A DNA stretch of 64,000 bases from assembly GCA_963840725.1 (NCBI GenBank), contig CAWIZY010000004.1, positions 434,001 through 498,000 of the forward strand, read 5' to 3'. Below the pieces are notes generated by a model that saw nothing but the letters and a program-made list of their open reading frames with translations, did no database searches and was not told the DNA's origin. Below, in pieces: positions 17,609 to 27,548 of the stretch. The stretch comes from CAVWDU01 sp963840725. GTDB lineage: Bacteria; Pseudomonadota; Gammaproteobacteria; Pseudomonadales; Halieaceae. The translations under genes were made by a program, and so were the position numbers. Within the stretch, counting starts at the first letter, position 1; each line of letters starts with the position of its first letter.

Positions 17609-18142
17609 ATGATTCCCACCTATATCGGGCTTGGCAGTAATTTGAGCGACCCCGAGAGGCAACTCTCAATGGCCACCGAGGCACTGGCTCGCATCCCTGC
17701 GACTCAGCTAGCGCGCTGCTCCAGCATCTACCGCAGCCGTGCCATCGGACCCGGCCAGCAGCCCGACTATCTGAACGCGGTAGCACTCTTGCAAACAGAA
17801 CTGCCCGCCCACGCCCTGCTCACTGAGTTACAAGCCATTGAGTGTCGCCAGGGGCGAGAGCGCACTATCCGCTGGGGGGCCCGCACACTGGATCTTGATA
17901 TTCTGCTTTATGGGGAAGAGTGCTATCGGGATGCCCGCCTCACAATTCCCCACCCCGCGATGACCGAGCGGAATTTTGTCCTCTACCCACTGCGCGAAAT
18001 TGCCGGTGCGGCAATGCGTTTCCCGGACGGCTCGACACTTGCTACAGCCTTGCACGACTGCCCGTGCGACGGCCTTGAGAAGACCCCGATGCAGCTGACG
18101 GTCAATGGGCTCTGCCATCCCTATCCTGTTGTGCCCAGATAA
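17609..18142 (+). CDS. folK: 2-amino-4-hydroxy-6-hydroxymethyldihydropteridine pyrophosphokinase
   Basis: HPPK transfers pyrophosphate from ATP to the pterin precursor in folate synthesis. Its product is the substrate of dihydropteroate synthase, whose gene folP lies at 39.7 kb in this window. The protein of 177 residues has YIGLGSNLSDP at the N-terminus, the RWGARTLDLDILLYG signature with the two catalytic aspartates, and IPHPAMTERNFVLYPL. It starts 6 bp after pcnB, so co-transcription is expected. About 15 C-terminal residues (VNGLCHPYPVVPR) are non-conserved. Confidence 0.96.
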   Translation: MIPTYIGLGSNLSDPERQLSMATEALARIPATQLARCSSIYRSRAIGPGQQPDYLNAVALLQTELPAHALLTELQAIECRQGRERTIRWGARTLDLDILLYGEECYRDARLTIPHPAMTERNFVLYPLREIAGAAMRFPDGSTLATALHDCPCDGLEKTPMQLTVNGLCHPYPVVPR

Positions 18143-18399
18143 AATCGACGCTGCACCGTCCCCCACACGGGCTCGGGATGCGACGACTGCAGGAGCGCCT
18201 GCAAGCGGATTTATCAACTATACTTCCAGCAATCGAAACGCAGGAGCAACACCCGACCGGCGCTTTGGGCATGACGTAAGCCACGCTTTCGGAAGCCACT
18301 GCTCCTCCAGCGGCATCGAGCGGGTAGCGAGACGCCCGGCCAAAACGCGGCAGGGGTCGCTCAGATCCGTGAACTCACGTGACAGGACATCAGCTCCCG

Positions 18400-19080
18400 A
18401 TGCGGGACCATGCACCAACCACCATAGACCTTAAGGGACGCAAGCCGCCCTCATTCATCGCGGTCGAGGGTCCGATTGGTGTGGGCAAGACGACACTCGC
18501 CGAGAGACTGGCCAGCAGTTTCAACTACCAGACACTTCTGGAGGAAGCACAAGATAACCCATTCCTCGGCAAGTTCTACCGCAATCCAGGGCAGGCCGCT
18601 CTGGCAACGCAGCTTTTTTTCCTGTTTCAGCGTACCCAGAAAATTCAGGATATGCGTCAAGCAGATTTATTTGAGCCCGTAAGGGTCGCGGATTTCCTGA
18701 TAGAGAAAGACCCTCTTTTTGCCCGAATCAACCTTGAGCCGGACGAGTACACCCTTTATCAAAAGGTCTACCAACAGTTAACGATTGATGCACCCAAACC
18801 GGATCTGGTGATTTATCTGCAGGCCGCCACAGACGTGCTTCTGGCAAGGATCGAAAACCGCGGAATCGGTTATGAACAGAACATCAGTCGTGACTATCTG
18901 GAGCGTCTGAACGAAGTGTACAGCGAGTTCTTTCTATATTACGATGATGCACCGCTGCTGATCGTCAATGCCAGCGAGATCGACCTGCTGAACGGGTCGA
19001 CGGATTATCTTCACCTGGTGGACTACATGCTGGACATTCGTAACGGCCGCCACTACTTCAATCCAACGTTTTTTGGGTAG
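18400..19080 (+). CDS. Deoxynucleoside kinase (dAK/dGK family)
   Basis: A 226-residue P-loop kinase that phosphorylates deoxynucleosides for salvage. The FIAVEGPIGVGKTTLAERLA Walker A segment, the EEAQDNPFLGKFYRNP substrate-loop region, QLFFLFQRTQKIQ and the later DLVIYLQAATDVLLARIENRG with the lid arginines are typical of the deoxyadenosine/deoxyguanosine kinase branch. Which nucleoside it prefers cannot be told from sequence. ATG 18400 is the most plausible start; GTG 18379 is an alternative. The 257-bp gap after folK shows nothing recognisable. Confidence 0.88.
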   Translation: MRDHAPTTIDLKGRKPPSFIAVEGPIGVGKTTLAERLASSFNYQTLLEEAQDNPFLGKFYRNPGQAALATQLFFLFQRTQKIQDMRQADLFEPVRVADFLIEKDPLFARINLEPDEYTLYQKVYQQLTIDAPKPDLVIYLQAATDVLLARIENRGIGYEQNISRDYLERLNEVYSEFFLYYDDAPLLIVNASEIDLLNGSTDYLHLVDYMLDIRNGRHYFNPTFFG

Positions 19081-19093
19081 CAGGACACCAGCC

Positions 19094-19885
19094 ATGGGCA
19101 AGGTCACCATCAGCACCCTGGACAAAATGAAAGCTCGCGGGGAAAAGTTCGTGTGCATCACTGCTTACGACGCGACCTTTGCCCGGCTGGTCAGCGATAC
19201 CGGCGCCGAGACTATTCTCGTAGGCGACTCCTTAGGCATGGTATTGCAGGGCCATGACAGCACGCTCCCCGTTACACTGCAGCATATGGCCTACCACACG
19301 GAATGCGTCAGTCGGGCGGCCCCCCAGTCGCTGGTGATTGCTGACATGCCCTTCATGACCTACCGCACCCCCGAGCAGGCGCTCGAAAACGCGACTGCAC
19401 TCATGCAAAGTGGCGCACAAATGGTCAAGATTGAGGGCGGCACCTGGCTCAGCGACACGATCAGCATGCTGGTGGAACGTGGCATTCCGGTTTGCGCCCA
19501 CCTCGGTCTTACGCCCCAGTCGGTTAATGCGTTGGGTGGATTCAAGGTTCAGGGCCGCACGCCAAAAGAGGCCAAATCCATACTGGCGGACAGTGTCGAG
19601 ATTCAGGACGCGGGAGCCAGCCTGCTGGTTCTCGAATGTGTGCCCGCCCCCCTCGCGGCCGATATATCCAGGAAGCTCGACATACCGGTAATCGGAATAG
19701 GCGCCGGACCTGGCACCGACGCCCAGGTGCTGGTCATGCACGACCTGCTCGGCCTGTCTCAGCACAGCGCGCGATTTGTGCAGAATTTCATGCAGGGACA
19801 GTCCAGCATCCAGGCCGGGCTTCAGGCGTTTGTCGATGCCGTCAAGCGCGGCGATTACCCGAGCGAGGAACATACGTATTCCTGA
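19094..19885 (+). CDS. panB: 3-methyl-2-oxobutanoate hydroxymethyltransferase
   Basis: PanB transfers a hydroxymethyl group from 5,10-methylene-THF to 2-oxoisovalerate, the first committed step to pantothenate. The 263-residue sequence has ITAYDATFARL, the metal-binding ILVGDSLGMVLQGHDSTLPVTL block, MVKIEGG, PVCAHLGLTPQSVNALGGFKVQG and IGIGAGPGTDAQVLVMHDLLG. ATG 19094 has AGGA upstream and lies 13 bp after the kinase stop. panC follows in the same direction but after a 341-bp gap, longer than usual. Confidence 0.96.
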   Translation: MGKVTISTLDKMKARGEKFVCITAYDATFARLVSDTGAETILVGDSLGMVLQGHDSTLPVTLQHMAYHTECVSRAAPQSLVIADMPFMTYRTPEQALENATALMQSGAQMVKIEGGTWLSDTISMLVERGIPVCAHLGLTPQSVNALGGFKVQGRTPKEAKSILADSVEIQDAGASLLVLECVPAPLAADISRKLDIPVIGIGAGPGTDAQVLVMHDLLGLSQHSARFVQNFMQGQSSIQAGLQAFVDAVKRGDYPSEEHTYS

Positions 19886-20226
19886 ATGCGCGCCGTGCTG
19901 AGGGCGGCGCACTTTCAACCCGCCGCGGAACAGAGGGTCTCATCCACACCCGGGCCGAGAGACTGCCCGGCAGAGCCCGACCGCCCATTCAAGCCACCTC
20001 ATGGTGTGAGCTCCCATTTTGGGTGGAAAGTACCCAAAGTCCGCCTATTGTGTCCATTTTCGTAACATTATAGTGTGAATTTTTCATAAAAAGCCATTGC
20101 CACCTCCGGCAACCATGGGGCATACTGCCCAACCTGGCGCGGTTTTTTGACCCGCGACATGGACCACGGCCAGCTTAACAAGCCGGTCATGCGTCACCGT
20201 TCCGTCGGTCATGGGATGAGCCAGAG
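19886..20226. other. panB-panC intergenic region
   Basis: A 341-bp gap without a credible gene. An AT-rich stretch at 20046-20095 could hold a promoter for panC (TTGTGT at 20048 with TATAGT at 20069, but the spacing is short). The rest shows no hairpin or repeat strong enough to report. Confidence 0.4.
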
Positions 20227-21111
20227 ATGCGAACTTACAACACGACCACGCAGCTGCAAACGGCGTTGAGATCGGCGCGTCAGAGCAGTCAGTCCATTGC
20301 TTTTGTCCCCACCATGGGCAACTTGCACGAGGGCCACCTGGCTCTGGTGCGCAAGGCCCGTGAACTCTGCGAAGTCGTGGTGGTGAGTATTTTTGTCAAT
20401 CCGCTGCAATTCGGTGCCGATGAGGACCTCGCCGCCTATCCGCGCACACTCGCTGCTGACAAGGAAAAGTTGTTCAGCGAGGGCACTCAGATCCTCTTCA
20501 CCCCGCAAGCGACAGAGATGTATCCCCACGGAATGCAAGATCACACTCAGGTGAGCGTGCCCCTCCTGGCAGACACCCTGTGCGGCAGCAGCCGGCCAGG
20601 TCATTTTGACGGCGTCACAACGGTCGTCGCCAAGTTGTTCAATCTGGTTCAGCCAGACGTCGCCGTCTTCGGAGAGAAAGACTACCAGCAGCTGTCCATT
20701 ATTCGCAAAATGGCCATCGACCTGTGCATGCCCATCGAGATAGTTGGTGTAGCGACAGCCCGCGCGGAGGACGGCCTCGCGCTGAGTTCGCGCAACGGTT
20801 ACCTGTCTCCCGACCAGCGTCGCATCGCACCGACCATGCACGAAACACTCAACAGCTGTCGCGAGGCCATCGCCTGCGGGTTTGACAACTTCCTCGAACT
20901 GGAATCCCACGCCCGCATGAAGCTGCTGCAGGCGGGTTTTGAGCCCGATTACTTTGCAGTGCGCGATGCCGCCACCCTGAGCGCCGTGAACGAAAACACC
21001 GAAGAAGTCGCCATTCTGGCCGCGGCGCGACTGGGTGATACCCGATTGATCGACAACGTGCGCCTTGCGTTGAACCCCGCTTCAGACTGGGGCATGCTCG
21101 CCAGCCAGTAA
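20227..21111 (+). CDS. panC: Pantothenate synthetase
   Basis: PanC condenses pantoate with beta-alanine using ATP. The 294-residue protein shows VPTMGNLHEGHLALV (nucleotide-binding HxGH), VSIFVNPLQFGADEDLAAYPRT, RPGHFDGVTTVVAKLFNLVQPDVAVFGEKDYQQL and the KMSKS-like LALSSRNGYLS. It forms the pantothenate pair with panB upstream. An intrinsic-terminator-like hairpin follows at 21119. Confidence 0.96.
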   Translation: MRTYNTTTQLQTALRSARQSSQSIAFVPTMGNLHEGHLALVRKARELCEVVVVSIFVNPLQFGADEDLAAYPRTLAADKEKLFSEGTQILFTPQATEMYPHGMQDHTQVSVPLLADTLCGSSRPGHFDGVTTVVAKLFNLVQPDVAVFGEKDYQQLSIIRKMAIDLCMPIEIVGVATARAEDGLALSSRNGYLSPDQRRIAPTMHETLNSCREAIACGFDNFLELESHARMKLLQAGFEPDYFAVRDAATLSAVNENTEEVAILAAARLGDTRLIDNVRLALNPASDWGMLASQ

Positions 21112-21118
21112 GCATGGC

Positions 21119-21140
21119 AACAGGCGCTTCCGCCTGTTTA
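21119..21140 (+). terminator. Terminator hairpin after panC
   Basis: AACAGGCG and CGCCTGTT form an 8-bp stem around a CTTC tetraloop, followed by a short TTTAG tract. It starts 7 bases after the panC stop. Confidence 0.65.
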
Positions 21141-21217
21141 GACTTTGGTCGCCTTGCATGTCTCCCCGGTAGTCGTATCATCCTGAGTTCATCGATGAGC
21201 TACAGGTAGATGCCAAC

Positions 21218-23149
21218 ATGTCTGAATCAGCTGTTTACCCTATTCCGGCCAACTTCAAGGACGCCCACATAAGCCCTGAGCGGTACGCCTCGCTCTACCG
21301 GCAATCCATCGAGGACCCGACAACGTTCTGGGGCAAGGCTGCCGGCGAGTTTCTGTCCTGGGATACGCCCTGGGACCAGGTTGTCGAGTATGACTTTACC
21401 ACTGGCGAGGCGACCTGGTTCGGAGGCGGCGCGCTCAACGTGAGCTACAACTGCATCGACCGTCACTTACCAGCCCGTGCCGCACAGACGGCATTGATTT
21501 GGGAGGGCGACGATCCCGCTGACAGTCGCCACATAAGCTACAGTGAGCTCAAGGCTGAGGTCTGCAAACTTGCCAACGCGCTGAAAGCTCGCGGCGTAAA
21601 TCGCGGCGACAGAGTGTGTATCTACATGCCCATGATTCCCGAGGCGACCTACGCCATGCTGGCCTGTGCGCGCATAGGCGCTATTCATTCGGTCGTTTTC
21701 GGTGGTTTCTCCCCGGAAGCACTGAAAGACCGCATTCTTGATTCGGACTGCAGGACGCTGATCACCGCTGATGAAGGTGTACGAGGCGGTCGCAGCATAC
21801 CCCTCAAAGCGAATACCGATAAGGCCCTCGAGTCCTGCCCGGATGTGCATACCTGCCTGGTGGTCAGGCGCACTGGCGGGGAGGTGAACTGGCAGGACGG
21901 GCGCGACCTGTGGTACGACGAAGCCACTGCGGATGCGGACACAGAGTGCGAGCCGGAATCCATGGCCGCCGAAGACCCGCTATTCATTCTGTACACCTCG
22001 GGATCTACAGGGAAGCCCAAGGGCGTCATGCACACCACCGCCGGCTATTTGTTGCAAGCCTGTATGACGTTTAAATACGTCTTTGATTATCGCGAGGGCG
22101 AGATCTACTGGTGCACTGCCGACGTGGGCTGGGTCACCGGCCACACTTACATTGTGTACGGGCCTTTGTGCAATGGCGCCACCAGTCTGATGTTCGAAGG
22201 CGTACCCACCTATCCCGATGCCGGGCGCTGCTGGGAAGTGGTCGACAAGCACAAGGTGAATAGTTTCTATACGGCGCCGACCGCCATCAGGGCACTGCAT
22301 GCGGTAGGCGACGAACCGGTCACTCGCAGCTCCCGCGCCAGCCTGCGCTTGCTGGGTACGGTGGGAGAACCTATTAACCCGGAAGCCTGGGAATGGTATT
22401 ACCGGGTTGTTGGCGACTCGCGCTGCCCGATTGTAGATACCTGGTGGCAAACCGAAACCGGCGGCCATATGATCACTCCGTTACCGGGCGCCCATGCACT
22501 CAAGCCCGGCTCGGCCAGCTTTCCTTTTTTCGGTGTCGATGTAGCACTGCTCAATGAGGACGGCAGCGAGGTGGAGGGAGCGGGTTCCGGCTACCTCGTT
22601 ATCAAAGCCTCATGGCCCGGACAGATACGCTCGGTCTATGGTGACCACCAACGCATGATCGACACCTACTTCAGCAATTACCCCGGCTACTACTTTACCG
22701 GTGACGGAGCCAGCCGTGATGCGGATGGCTACTACTGGATTACGGGAAGGGTAGACGATGTGCTCAACGTTTCCGGCCACCGAATGGGCACTGCCGAGGT
22801 AGAGAGCGCACTGGTACTGCACGAACAAATAGCCGAGGCAGCCGTGGTCGGTTTTCCTCACGACATCAAGGGCCAGGGCATTTACTGCTACGTCACCCCG
22901 ATGAACGGCGTGGAGCCCAGTGACGAACTCCGTGCTGAGCTGATCCAGTTGTGCGTCACGGAAATCGGTCCGATTGCCAAGCCGGATATCATCCAGTGGG
23001 CGCCGGGACTCCCTAAAACACGTTCCGGAAAGATCATGCGCCGCATTTTGCGCAAGATAGCCGAGAATGAATTGGAGAGCCTTGGCGACACCAGCACCCT
23101 GGCTGACCCGTCAGTCGTCGACAACCTGGTGGCCAATCGACCCACCTGA
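21218..23149 (+). CDS. acs: Acetyl-CoA synthetase
   Basis: AMP-forming acetate:CoA ligase of 643 residues, which activates acetate through acetyl-AMP. Visible are the P-loop YTSGSTGKPKGVMHTTAGYL, the acetyl-pocket DVGWVTGHTYIVYGPL, DTWWQTETGGHMI, the YYFTGDGASRD block and the C-terminal PKTRSGKIMRRILRKIA, where the modifiable lysine of KIMRR sits. In Pseudomonas acs is under CbrAB/ErcS-type control; here it also sits a few genes downstream of cbrAB. The 106-bp upstream region shows no clear sigma-54 site. Confidence 0.96.
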   Translation: MSESAVYPIPANFKDAHISPERYASLYRQSIEDPTTFWGKAAGEFLSWDTPWDQVVEYDFTTGEATWFGGGALNVSYNCIDRHLPARAAQTALIWEGDDPADSRHISYSELKAEVCKLANALKARGVNRGDRVCIYMPMIPEATYAMLACARIGAIHSVVFGGFSPEALKDRILDSDCRTLITADEGVRGGRSIPLKANTDKALESCPDVHTCLVVRRTGGEVNWQDGRDLWYDEATADADTECEPESMAAEDPLFILYTSGSTGKPKGVMHTTAGYLLQACMTFKYVFDYREGEIYWCTADVGWVTGHTYIVYGPLCNGATSLMFEGVPTYPDAGRCWEVVDKHKVNSFYTAPTAIRALHAVGDEPVTRSSRASLRLLGTVGEPINPEAWEWYYRVVGDSRCPIVDTWWQTETGGHMITPLPGAHALKPGSASFPFFGVDVALLNEDGSEVEGAGSGYLVIKASWPGQIRSVYGDHQRMIDTYFSNYPGYYFTGDGASRDADGYYWITGRVDDVLNVSGHRMGTAEVESALVLHEQIAEAAVVGFPHDIKGQGIYCYVTPMNGVEPSDELRAELIQLCVTEIGPIAKPDIIQWAPGLPKTRSGKIMRRILRKIAENELESLGDTSTLADPSVVDNLVANRPT

Positions 23150-23308
23150 ACCCGGGCCGGATAGGTAGAGGCAGAGGGGCCTCGGTCAGGGCCAGCCCAC
23201 CGCACTCAATGCTGTCCGGCTTGCCAGGGGCCCGGCAGCAATCAGCACTGGCTCTGTGCAGCGAATCCGGCTACCTTTAAGTTTTTCAATTTGCAACAAA
23301 GCCAACCA

Positions 23309-26300
23309 ATGAAAAGACTTCTCTCTCTGCCCGCACTACTGTTGACACTCTCACTCTGCCCTGTCGGCAACGCGGCGACGCCTCCTGCAGACGCGCACCC
23401 ACTGGCCGGGCTGCCCATGCGCAATATCGGCCCGGCAATCACCTCCGGACGCGTTGCGGACTTCGCCTTTCACCCCAAACACCGCGAGCAATTCTACGTC
23501 GCGCTGGCATCCGGCAATCTGTGGAAGACAGACAATAACACCATTACCTGGCAGCCCCTGTTTGAGGATCAGGGAGCCTATGCCATCGGCGTGGTTGAAC
23601 TGGCACCATCTGACCCGGGGATCGTCTGGCTTGGCAGTGGCGAAAACAATGCCCAGCGCAGCGTGGCCTACGGCGATGGTGTCTACAAGTCGGTGGACGG
23701 CGGCGTCAGTTGGGAAAACATGGGACTGAAAGACTCCGGCCATATCAGCCAGATTTGGATCAACCCCGAAGATGCCAGCCATGTACTGGTCGCGTCACAG
23801 GGGCCTCTATGGAGCGCCGGAGGCGACCGTGGCCTGTTCCAAACCCGGGATGGCGGCAAGACCTGGCAGGCCCTGCTGCAGGTAGATGAGCATACTGGAG
23901 TCAACGAATTTGTCGTCGACCCGCGCAACTTCAATAACATCGTGGCCAGCACCTATCAGCGGCGTCGGCACGTGTGGACATTGATCAATGGCGGGCCGGG
24001 CAGCGGTATCCATAGAACGGAAGACGGTGGCAAAACCTGGCGCCGGATCAGCAGCGGGCTGCCGCAGGACCAGATGGGGCGCATTGGACTGGCCGGCGCT
24101 GCATCGGCACCTGACACGGTATACGCGATCATTGAGGGTCATGCGGAGGAACAGGGGGTCTACCGATCAACAGATTTTGGCAACAACTGGGAAAAGCGCT
24201 CCGGACACATGAGCACCAGTCCCCAATATTACAATGAATTAGTCGTCGATCCACTGCAGCCGGAGCGTGTGTATGCACTGGATACTTTCACCCACATTTC
24301 CGAGGACGGTGGTCAGTCCTTCAGCAAACTGGGCAATCGCTGGCGCCACGTGGACGATCACGCCCTGTGGATCGACCCCGATAATACCCGGCATCTTTAC
24401 ATCGGCGGCGATGGCGGCATTTACGAATCATGGGACCGGGGCACCACCTGGCGCCACGTGCGCAATCTGCCTGTTACCCAGTTCTATCGCATCCAGCCCG
24501 ACAACGCAGCCCCGTTCTATAACGTTTGCGGCGGCACCCAGGACAATAACTCTCTTTGCGCTCCCTCTCGCACCAGCGTCGTCCACGGTATCACCAACAG
24601 CGACTGGACTATGGTACTAGGCGGCGACGGCTACAAACCGCAAATCGATCCCGAGGACCCCAATATCATCTACACCCAATACCAATACGGCAACCTGTTC
24701 CGTTATGACCGCCGCACCAGGGAGCGTGTCACCATTACCCCCCACCCGCCCAGCGGAGAGGCCTCTTTCAAGTGGAACTGGAATACGCCAATACTCATCA
24801 GTCCTCATAACCCCAGGCGACTGTATTATGCTGCCCAGTACCTGTTCCGTTCTGATGATCGCGGCGACAGCTGGCGTCGCATGGGCGGCGACCTGACCCG
24901 CAAACTGGATCGCAACCAGCTCGAGGTCATGGGCCGGGTATGGAGCGTCGACGCGGTAGCCAAGAACGATTCAACCTCTCGCTATGGCTCCGCCATTGGC
25001 CTCAGCGAAAGTCCAATCCGCGAGGGTCTAATCTACGTGGGTAGCGACGATGGCGTCATCAGCATCACCGAGGATGGCGGTGAAACCTGGCGCCGTGCTG
25101 TCAGCTTCCCGCCGGTGCCGGACATGTCACTGACGGAAGATGTGCTCGCATCCAGCCACGATGAGAGCGTGGTCTACGCCGTATTCGATAATCATAAGCG
25201 TGGCGACTATCGGCCCTATGTCATGAAAAGCAGCGACCAGGGACACAGCTGGCAATCGATCAGTGGTGACCTGCCCCACCGTGGCTCAGCGCACACGATT
25301 GCCGAGGACCCGGTCAACCCCGAATTATTGTTTGTCGGGACTGAGTTCGGTCTCTTCTTTACGCGTGATGGCGGGGTGAGCTGGCACGCATTGAAAGCCG
25401 GCCTGCCCACGGTGGCCATACGTGATCTGGAAATTCAGGCACGAGAAAACGACCTGGTCATCGGCACCTTTGGCCGTGGGATCTACATACTGGATGACTA
25501 CACTGCGCTGCGCACAGCGGCGGAAGAGGTTGCCGACCTGCATTTGTTCCCCCTGCGCGACCCCTGGCTGTACGTTGAGGGTGACCTATGGGACCTGACC
25601 GAGAAAGGTTCACAGGGCGCGGCATTCTACACCGCAGCCAATCCTCCCTTCGGAGCCATTTTCAGCTATTACCTGAAAGACGGGCTGGTCTCGGAGGCAA
25701 AGGCCCGGCGACAACGAGAGATCGCGCTGGAACAGCGCGGTGCCGACACCCCCTACCCCTCCTGGAAACAACTGCGTAAAGAGGACAATGAAACACCCCC
25801 CGGGTTATTCATCATTGTGCGGGACGAGGCCGCAAGAGTGGTGCGACAGGTGCCTGCTGAAGCGGGCAGCGGACTGCATCGCGCGGCCTGGGACCTGCGC
25901 CTGCCTCCCCCTGACCCCATTGTGCTGGCCCCGACAGAACGGCCAAGCTGGGAGCGCCCCCCCGCCGGACCGCTGGTACTGCCCGGTCGGTATCAGGCCC
26001 GCCTGGCGACCCTGCGTGACGGTATCCTCAAGGAAGTTGGCGAGTCCCGAGCGTTCGAAGTCAAAGCCCTGGAAAACAGCCCGGAGATCACCACCGATCG
26101 CCGAGCCCAACAGGACTACCTGATCCGGGCTGCGGAGTTGCAACGGGCAGTGGCGGGCGCAGTGGCGTTCAGTGGCGAGCTGCATGCTCGCATTGAGCAC
26201 CTGCGAGCAGCGCTGGTGCAGACCAACCGCGCCAGTGATGCGCAGTACCGGCAGTTACAGCAGCTGACCGGGGATCTGCAGGCGATCACACGAGCGCTGC

Positions 26301-26593
26301 AGGGCGACAGTACGGTCACAAGCCGCAACGAATCGGCCCCCATGCCCATATCCCAGCGCGCCTGGGCGATTTACACTCCCGCGGTGTTCACCCAGGCGCC
26401 CATCGGGGAGATGCTGACGTCATCCTACGACATAGCTGCCGAGGAATTCGGCGGTGTGCTGGCTGATTTGCAAGACCTGGACATCAATCTTGGTCAACTG
26501 GAAACAAAGCTCGGGACATTGGGCGCCCCCTGGACCCCGGGTCGTGTACCACAGTGGTCCGATGACCGAGACAAAGGCGGGAATAAACCCTAG
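23309..26593 (+). CDS. Secreted multi-Asp-box (BNR/sortilin-like) beta-propeller protein
   Basis: A protein of 1094 residues beginning with a signal peptide (MKRLLSLPALLLTLSLCPVGNAA). At least ten Asp-box motifs of the form S/T-x-D-x-G-x-x-W (for example SVDGGVSW, TRDGGKTW, TEDGGKTW, SDDRGDSW, TEDGGETW) lie between about residues 120 and 720. This indicates one or two large beta-propellers of the VPS10/BNR type. The C-terminal about 350 residues are different: a beta-rich domain near 800-900, then a helical segment (about 930-1060). Such proteins are often labelled glycosyl hydrolase, but no catalytic signature is visible. Function unknown; probably periplasmic or outer-surface. ATG 23309 is chosen over TTG 23291 because the signal peptide starts there. 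Confidence 0.85.
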   Translation: MKRLLSLPALLLTLSLCPVGNAATPPADAHPLAGLPMRNIGPAITSGRVADFAFHPKHREQFYVALASGNLWKTDNNTITWQPLFEDQGAYAIGVVELAPSDPGIVWLGSGENNAQRSVAYGDGVYKSVDGGVSWENMGLKDSGHISQIWINPEDASHVLVASQGPLWSAGGDRGLFQTRDGGKTWQALLQVDEHTGVNEFVVDPRNFNNIVASTYQRRRHVWTLINGGPGSGIHRTEDGGKTWRRISSGLPQDQMGRIGLAGAASAPDTVYAIIEGHAEEQGVYRSTDFGNNWEKRSGHMSTSPQYYNELVVDPLQPERVYALDTFTHISEDGGQSFSKLGNRWRHVDDHALWIDPDNTRHLYIGGDGGIYESWDRGTTWRHVRNLPVTQFYRIQPDNAAPFYNVCGGTQDNNSLCAPSRTSVVHGITNSDWTMVLGGDGYKPQIDPEDPNIIYTQYQYGNLFRYDRRTRERVTITPHPPSGEASFKWNWNTPILISPHNPRRLYYAAQYLFRSDDRGDSWRRMGGDLTRKLDRNQLEVMGRVWSVDAVAKNDSTSRYGSAIGLSESPIREGLIYVGSDDGVISITEDGGETWRRAVSFPPVPDMSLTEDVLASSHDESVVYAVFDNHKRGDYRPYVMKSSDQGHSWQSISGDLPHRGSAHTIAEDPVNPELLFVGTEFGLFFTRDGGVSWHALKAGLPTVAIRDLEIQARENDLVIGTFGRGIYILDDYTALRTAAEEVADLHLFPLRDPWLYVEGDLWDLTEKGSQGAAFYTAANPPFGAIFSYYLKDGLVSEAKARRQREIALEQRGADTPYPSWKQLRKEDNETPPGLFIIVRDEAARVVRQVPAEAGSGLHRAAWDLRLPPPDPIVLAPTERPSWERPPAGPLVLPGRYQARLATLRDGILKEVGESRAFEVKALENSPEITTDRRAQQDYLIRAAELQRAVAGAVAFSGELHARIEHLRAALVQTNRASDAQYRQLQQLTGDLQAITRALQGDSTVTSRNESAPMPISQRAWAIYTPAVFTQAPIGEMLTSSYDIAAEEFGGVLADLQDLDINLGQLETKLGTLGAPWTPGRVPQWSDDRDKGGNKP

Positions 26594-26629
26594 CAGGCGC
26601 GACAGCACTCTTATTGAAGGAAAGGGAAC

Positions 26630-27214
26630 ATGAACAGTCCATTGGCGAGACCACACACCCGGCCTCCGAAGTCGAGAGCATTGGGCCGGGTGTTCTGCGC
26701 TGCCGCAATCATCAGCCTGTTGACAGCCTGTACCGGAGTGCCCGACGGGGTGACACCGGTGACCGGCTTCGAACTGCCGCGTTACCTGGGCAAATGGTAC
26801 GAGATCGCAAGACTGGACCACAGTTTCGAGCGCGACCTCACCGAGGTCACCGCTGAATACGTCCTTCGGGATGGCGGCGGCGTGACTGTTATAAATCGTG
26901 GTCGTGACAAGCAGGGAGAATGGCAAGAGGCGCGCGGCAAGGCTTTTTTCGTCAAGGATGACACTACCGGTCATCTCAAGGTCTCGTTCTTTGGTCCATT
27001 CTACGGCTCTTACGTTGTGTTCGAGCTCGACCAGCAAGACTACCAGTATGCCTTTGTGGCCGGGTTTAACACCGACTATCTGTGGTTGCTGGCCAGGACC
27101 CCGCAAGTGAGCGAGGCCTTGAAACAACAGTTCATCAGTCAGGCCGACGCACTCGGCTTCGACACCGATGCCCTTATCTTTGTAGATCATACACCGGAGA
27201 AGCTCGCCAACTGA
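26630..27214 (+). CDS. blc: Outer-membrane lipocalin (Blc family)
   Basis: A lipoprotein of 194 residues with a membrane segment ending in the lipobox LLTAC near residue 35, then the lipocalin fold. The motif G-x-W, YLGKWYEIARLDHSFER, opens the barrel, followed by VTAEYVLRDGGGVTVINRG, and YAFVAGFNTDYLWLLARTP contains the TDY and R signature. Blc-type lipocalins bind fatty acids or lysophospholipids at the outer membrane. A strong GAAGGAAAGGGAA precedes the ATG. It lies 36 bp after the Asp-box protein gene and may be co-transcribed with it. Confidence 0.92.
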   Translation: MNSPLARPHTRPPKSRALGRVFCAAAIISLLTACTGVPDGVTPVTGFELPRYLGKWYEIARLDHSFERDLTEVTAEYVLRDGGGVTVINRGRDKQGEWQEARGKAFFVKDDTTGHLKVSFFGPFYGSYVVFELDQQDYQYAFVAGFNTDYLWLLARTPQVSEALKQQFISQADALGFDTDALIFVDHTPEKLAN

Positions 27215-27548
27215 AACGCACGCCGGGCACTCGCTAGAACTGATAAGAGACACTGTGGGTTAGCCCATATCTGATCTGACAGACCATGCACAAACGAGTC
27301 AGGGCTCTATCTTGACTATCGGCGGTAGACAGTAGTCGCTAAAGAACTTCCGCTATCACCTCATATGCGCCATTGAGCGAGGAGAAAGCTCACCTGGAGT
27401 ATGTCCGCTTTGTGCAGCACGGTACGGCACTGAAGAGACGCCTGGTTAAACACAAGCCACAAAAAAGGGCGCAGCCTTTATGGTTGCGCCCTTGGCGGCA
27501 ATTCCCTATTAGCTTCGAGCGGCCCAAGCCACCCGAAGGAGGAATCGC
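27215..27548. other. Convergent intergenic region blc/pnp
   Basis: A 334-bp gap between convergent genes. Apart from the pnp terminator at 27459-27493 no gene, repeat or regulatory site could be recognised. Confidence 0.5.
27459..27493 (-). terminator. Intrinsic terminator of the pnp transcript
   Basis: Read on the minus strand, AAGGGCGCA and TGCGCCCTT form a 9-bp stem with a loop of about 11 bases, followed by a run of six or more U residues. It lies 55 bases after the pnp stop. Confidence 0.85.

Noticed and set aside
18105..18434. 109-codon plus-strand frame between folK and the nucleoside kinase
   Set aside because: It overlaps the ends of both neighbours and has low-complexity, non-conserved composition.
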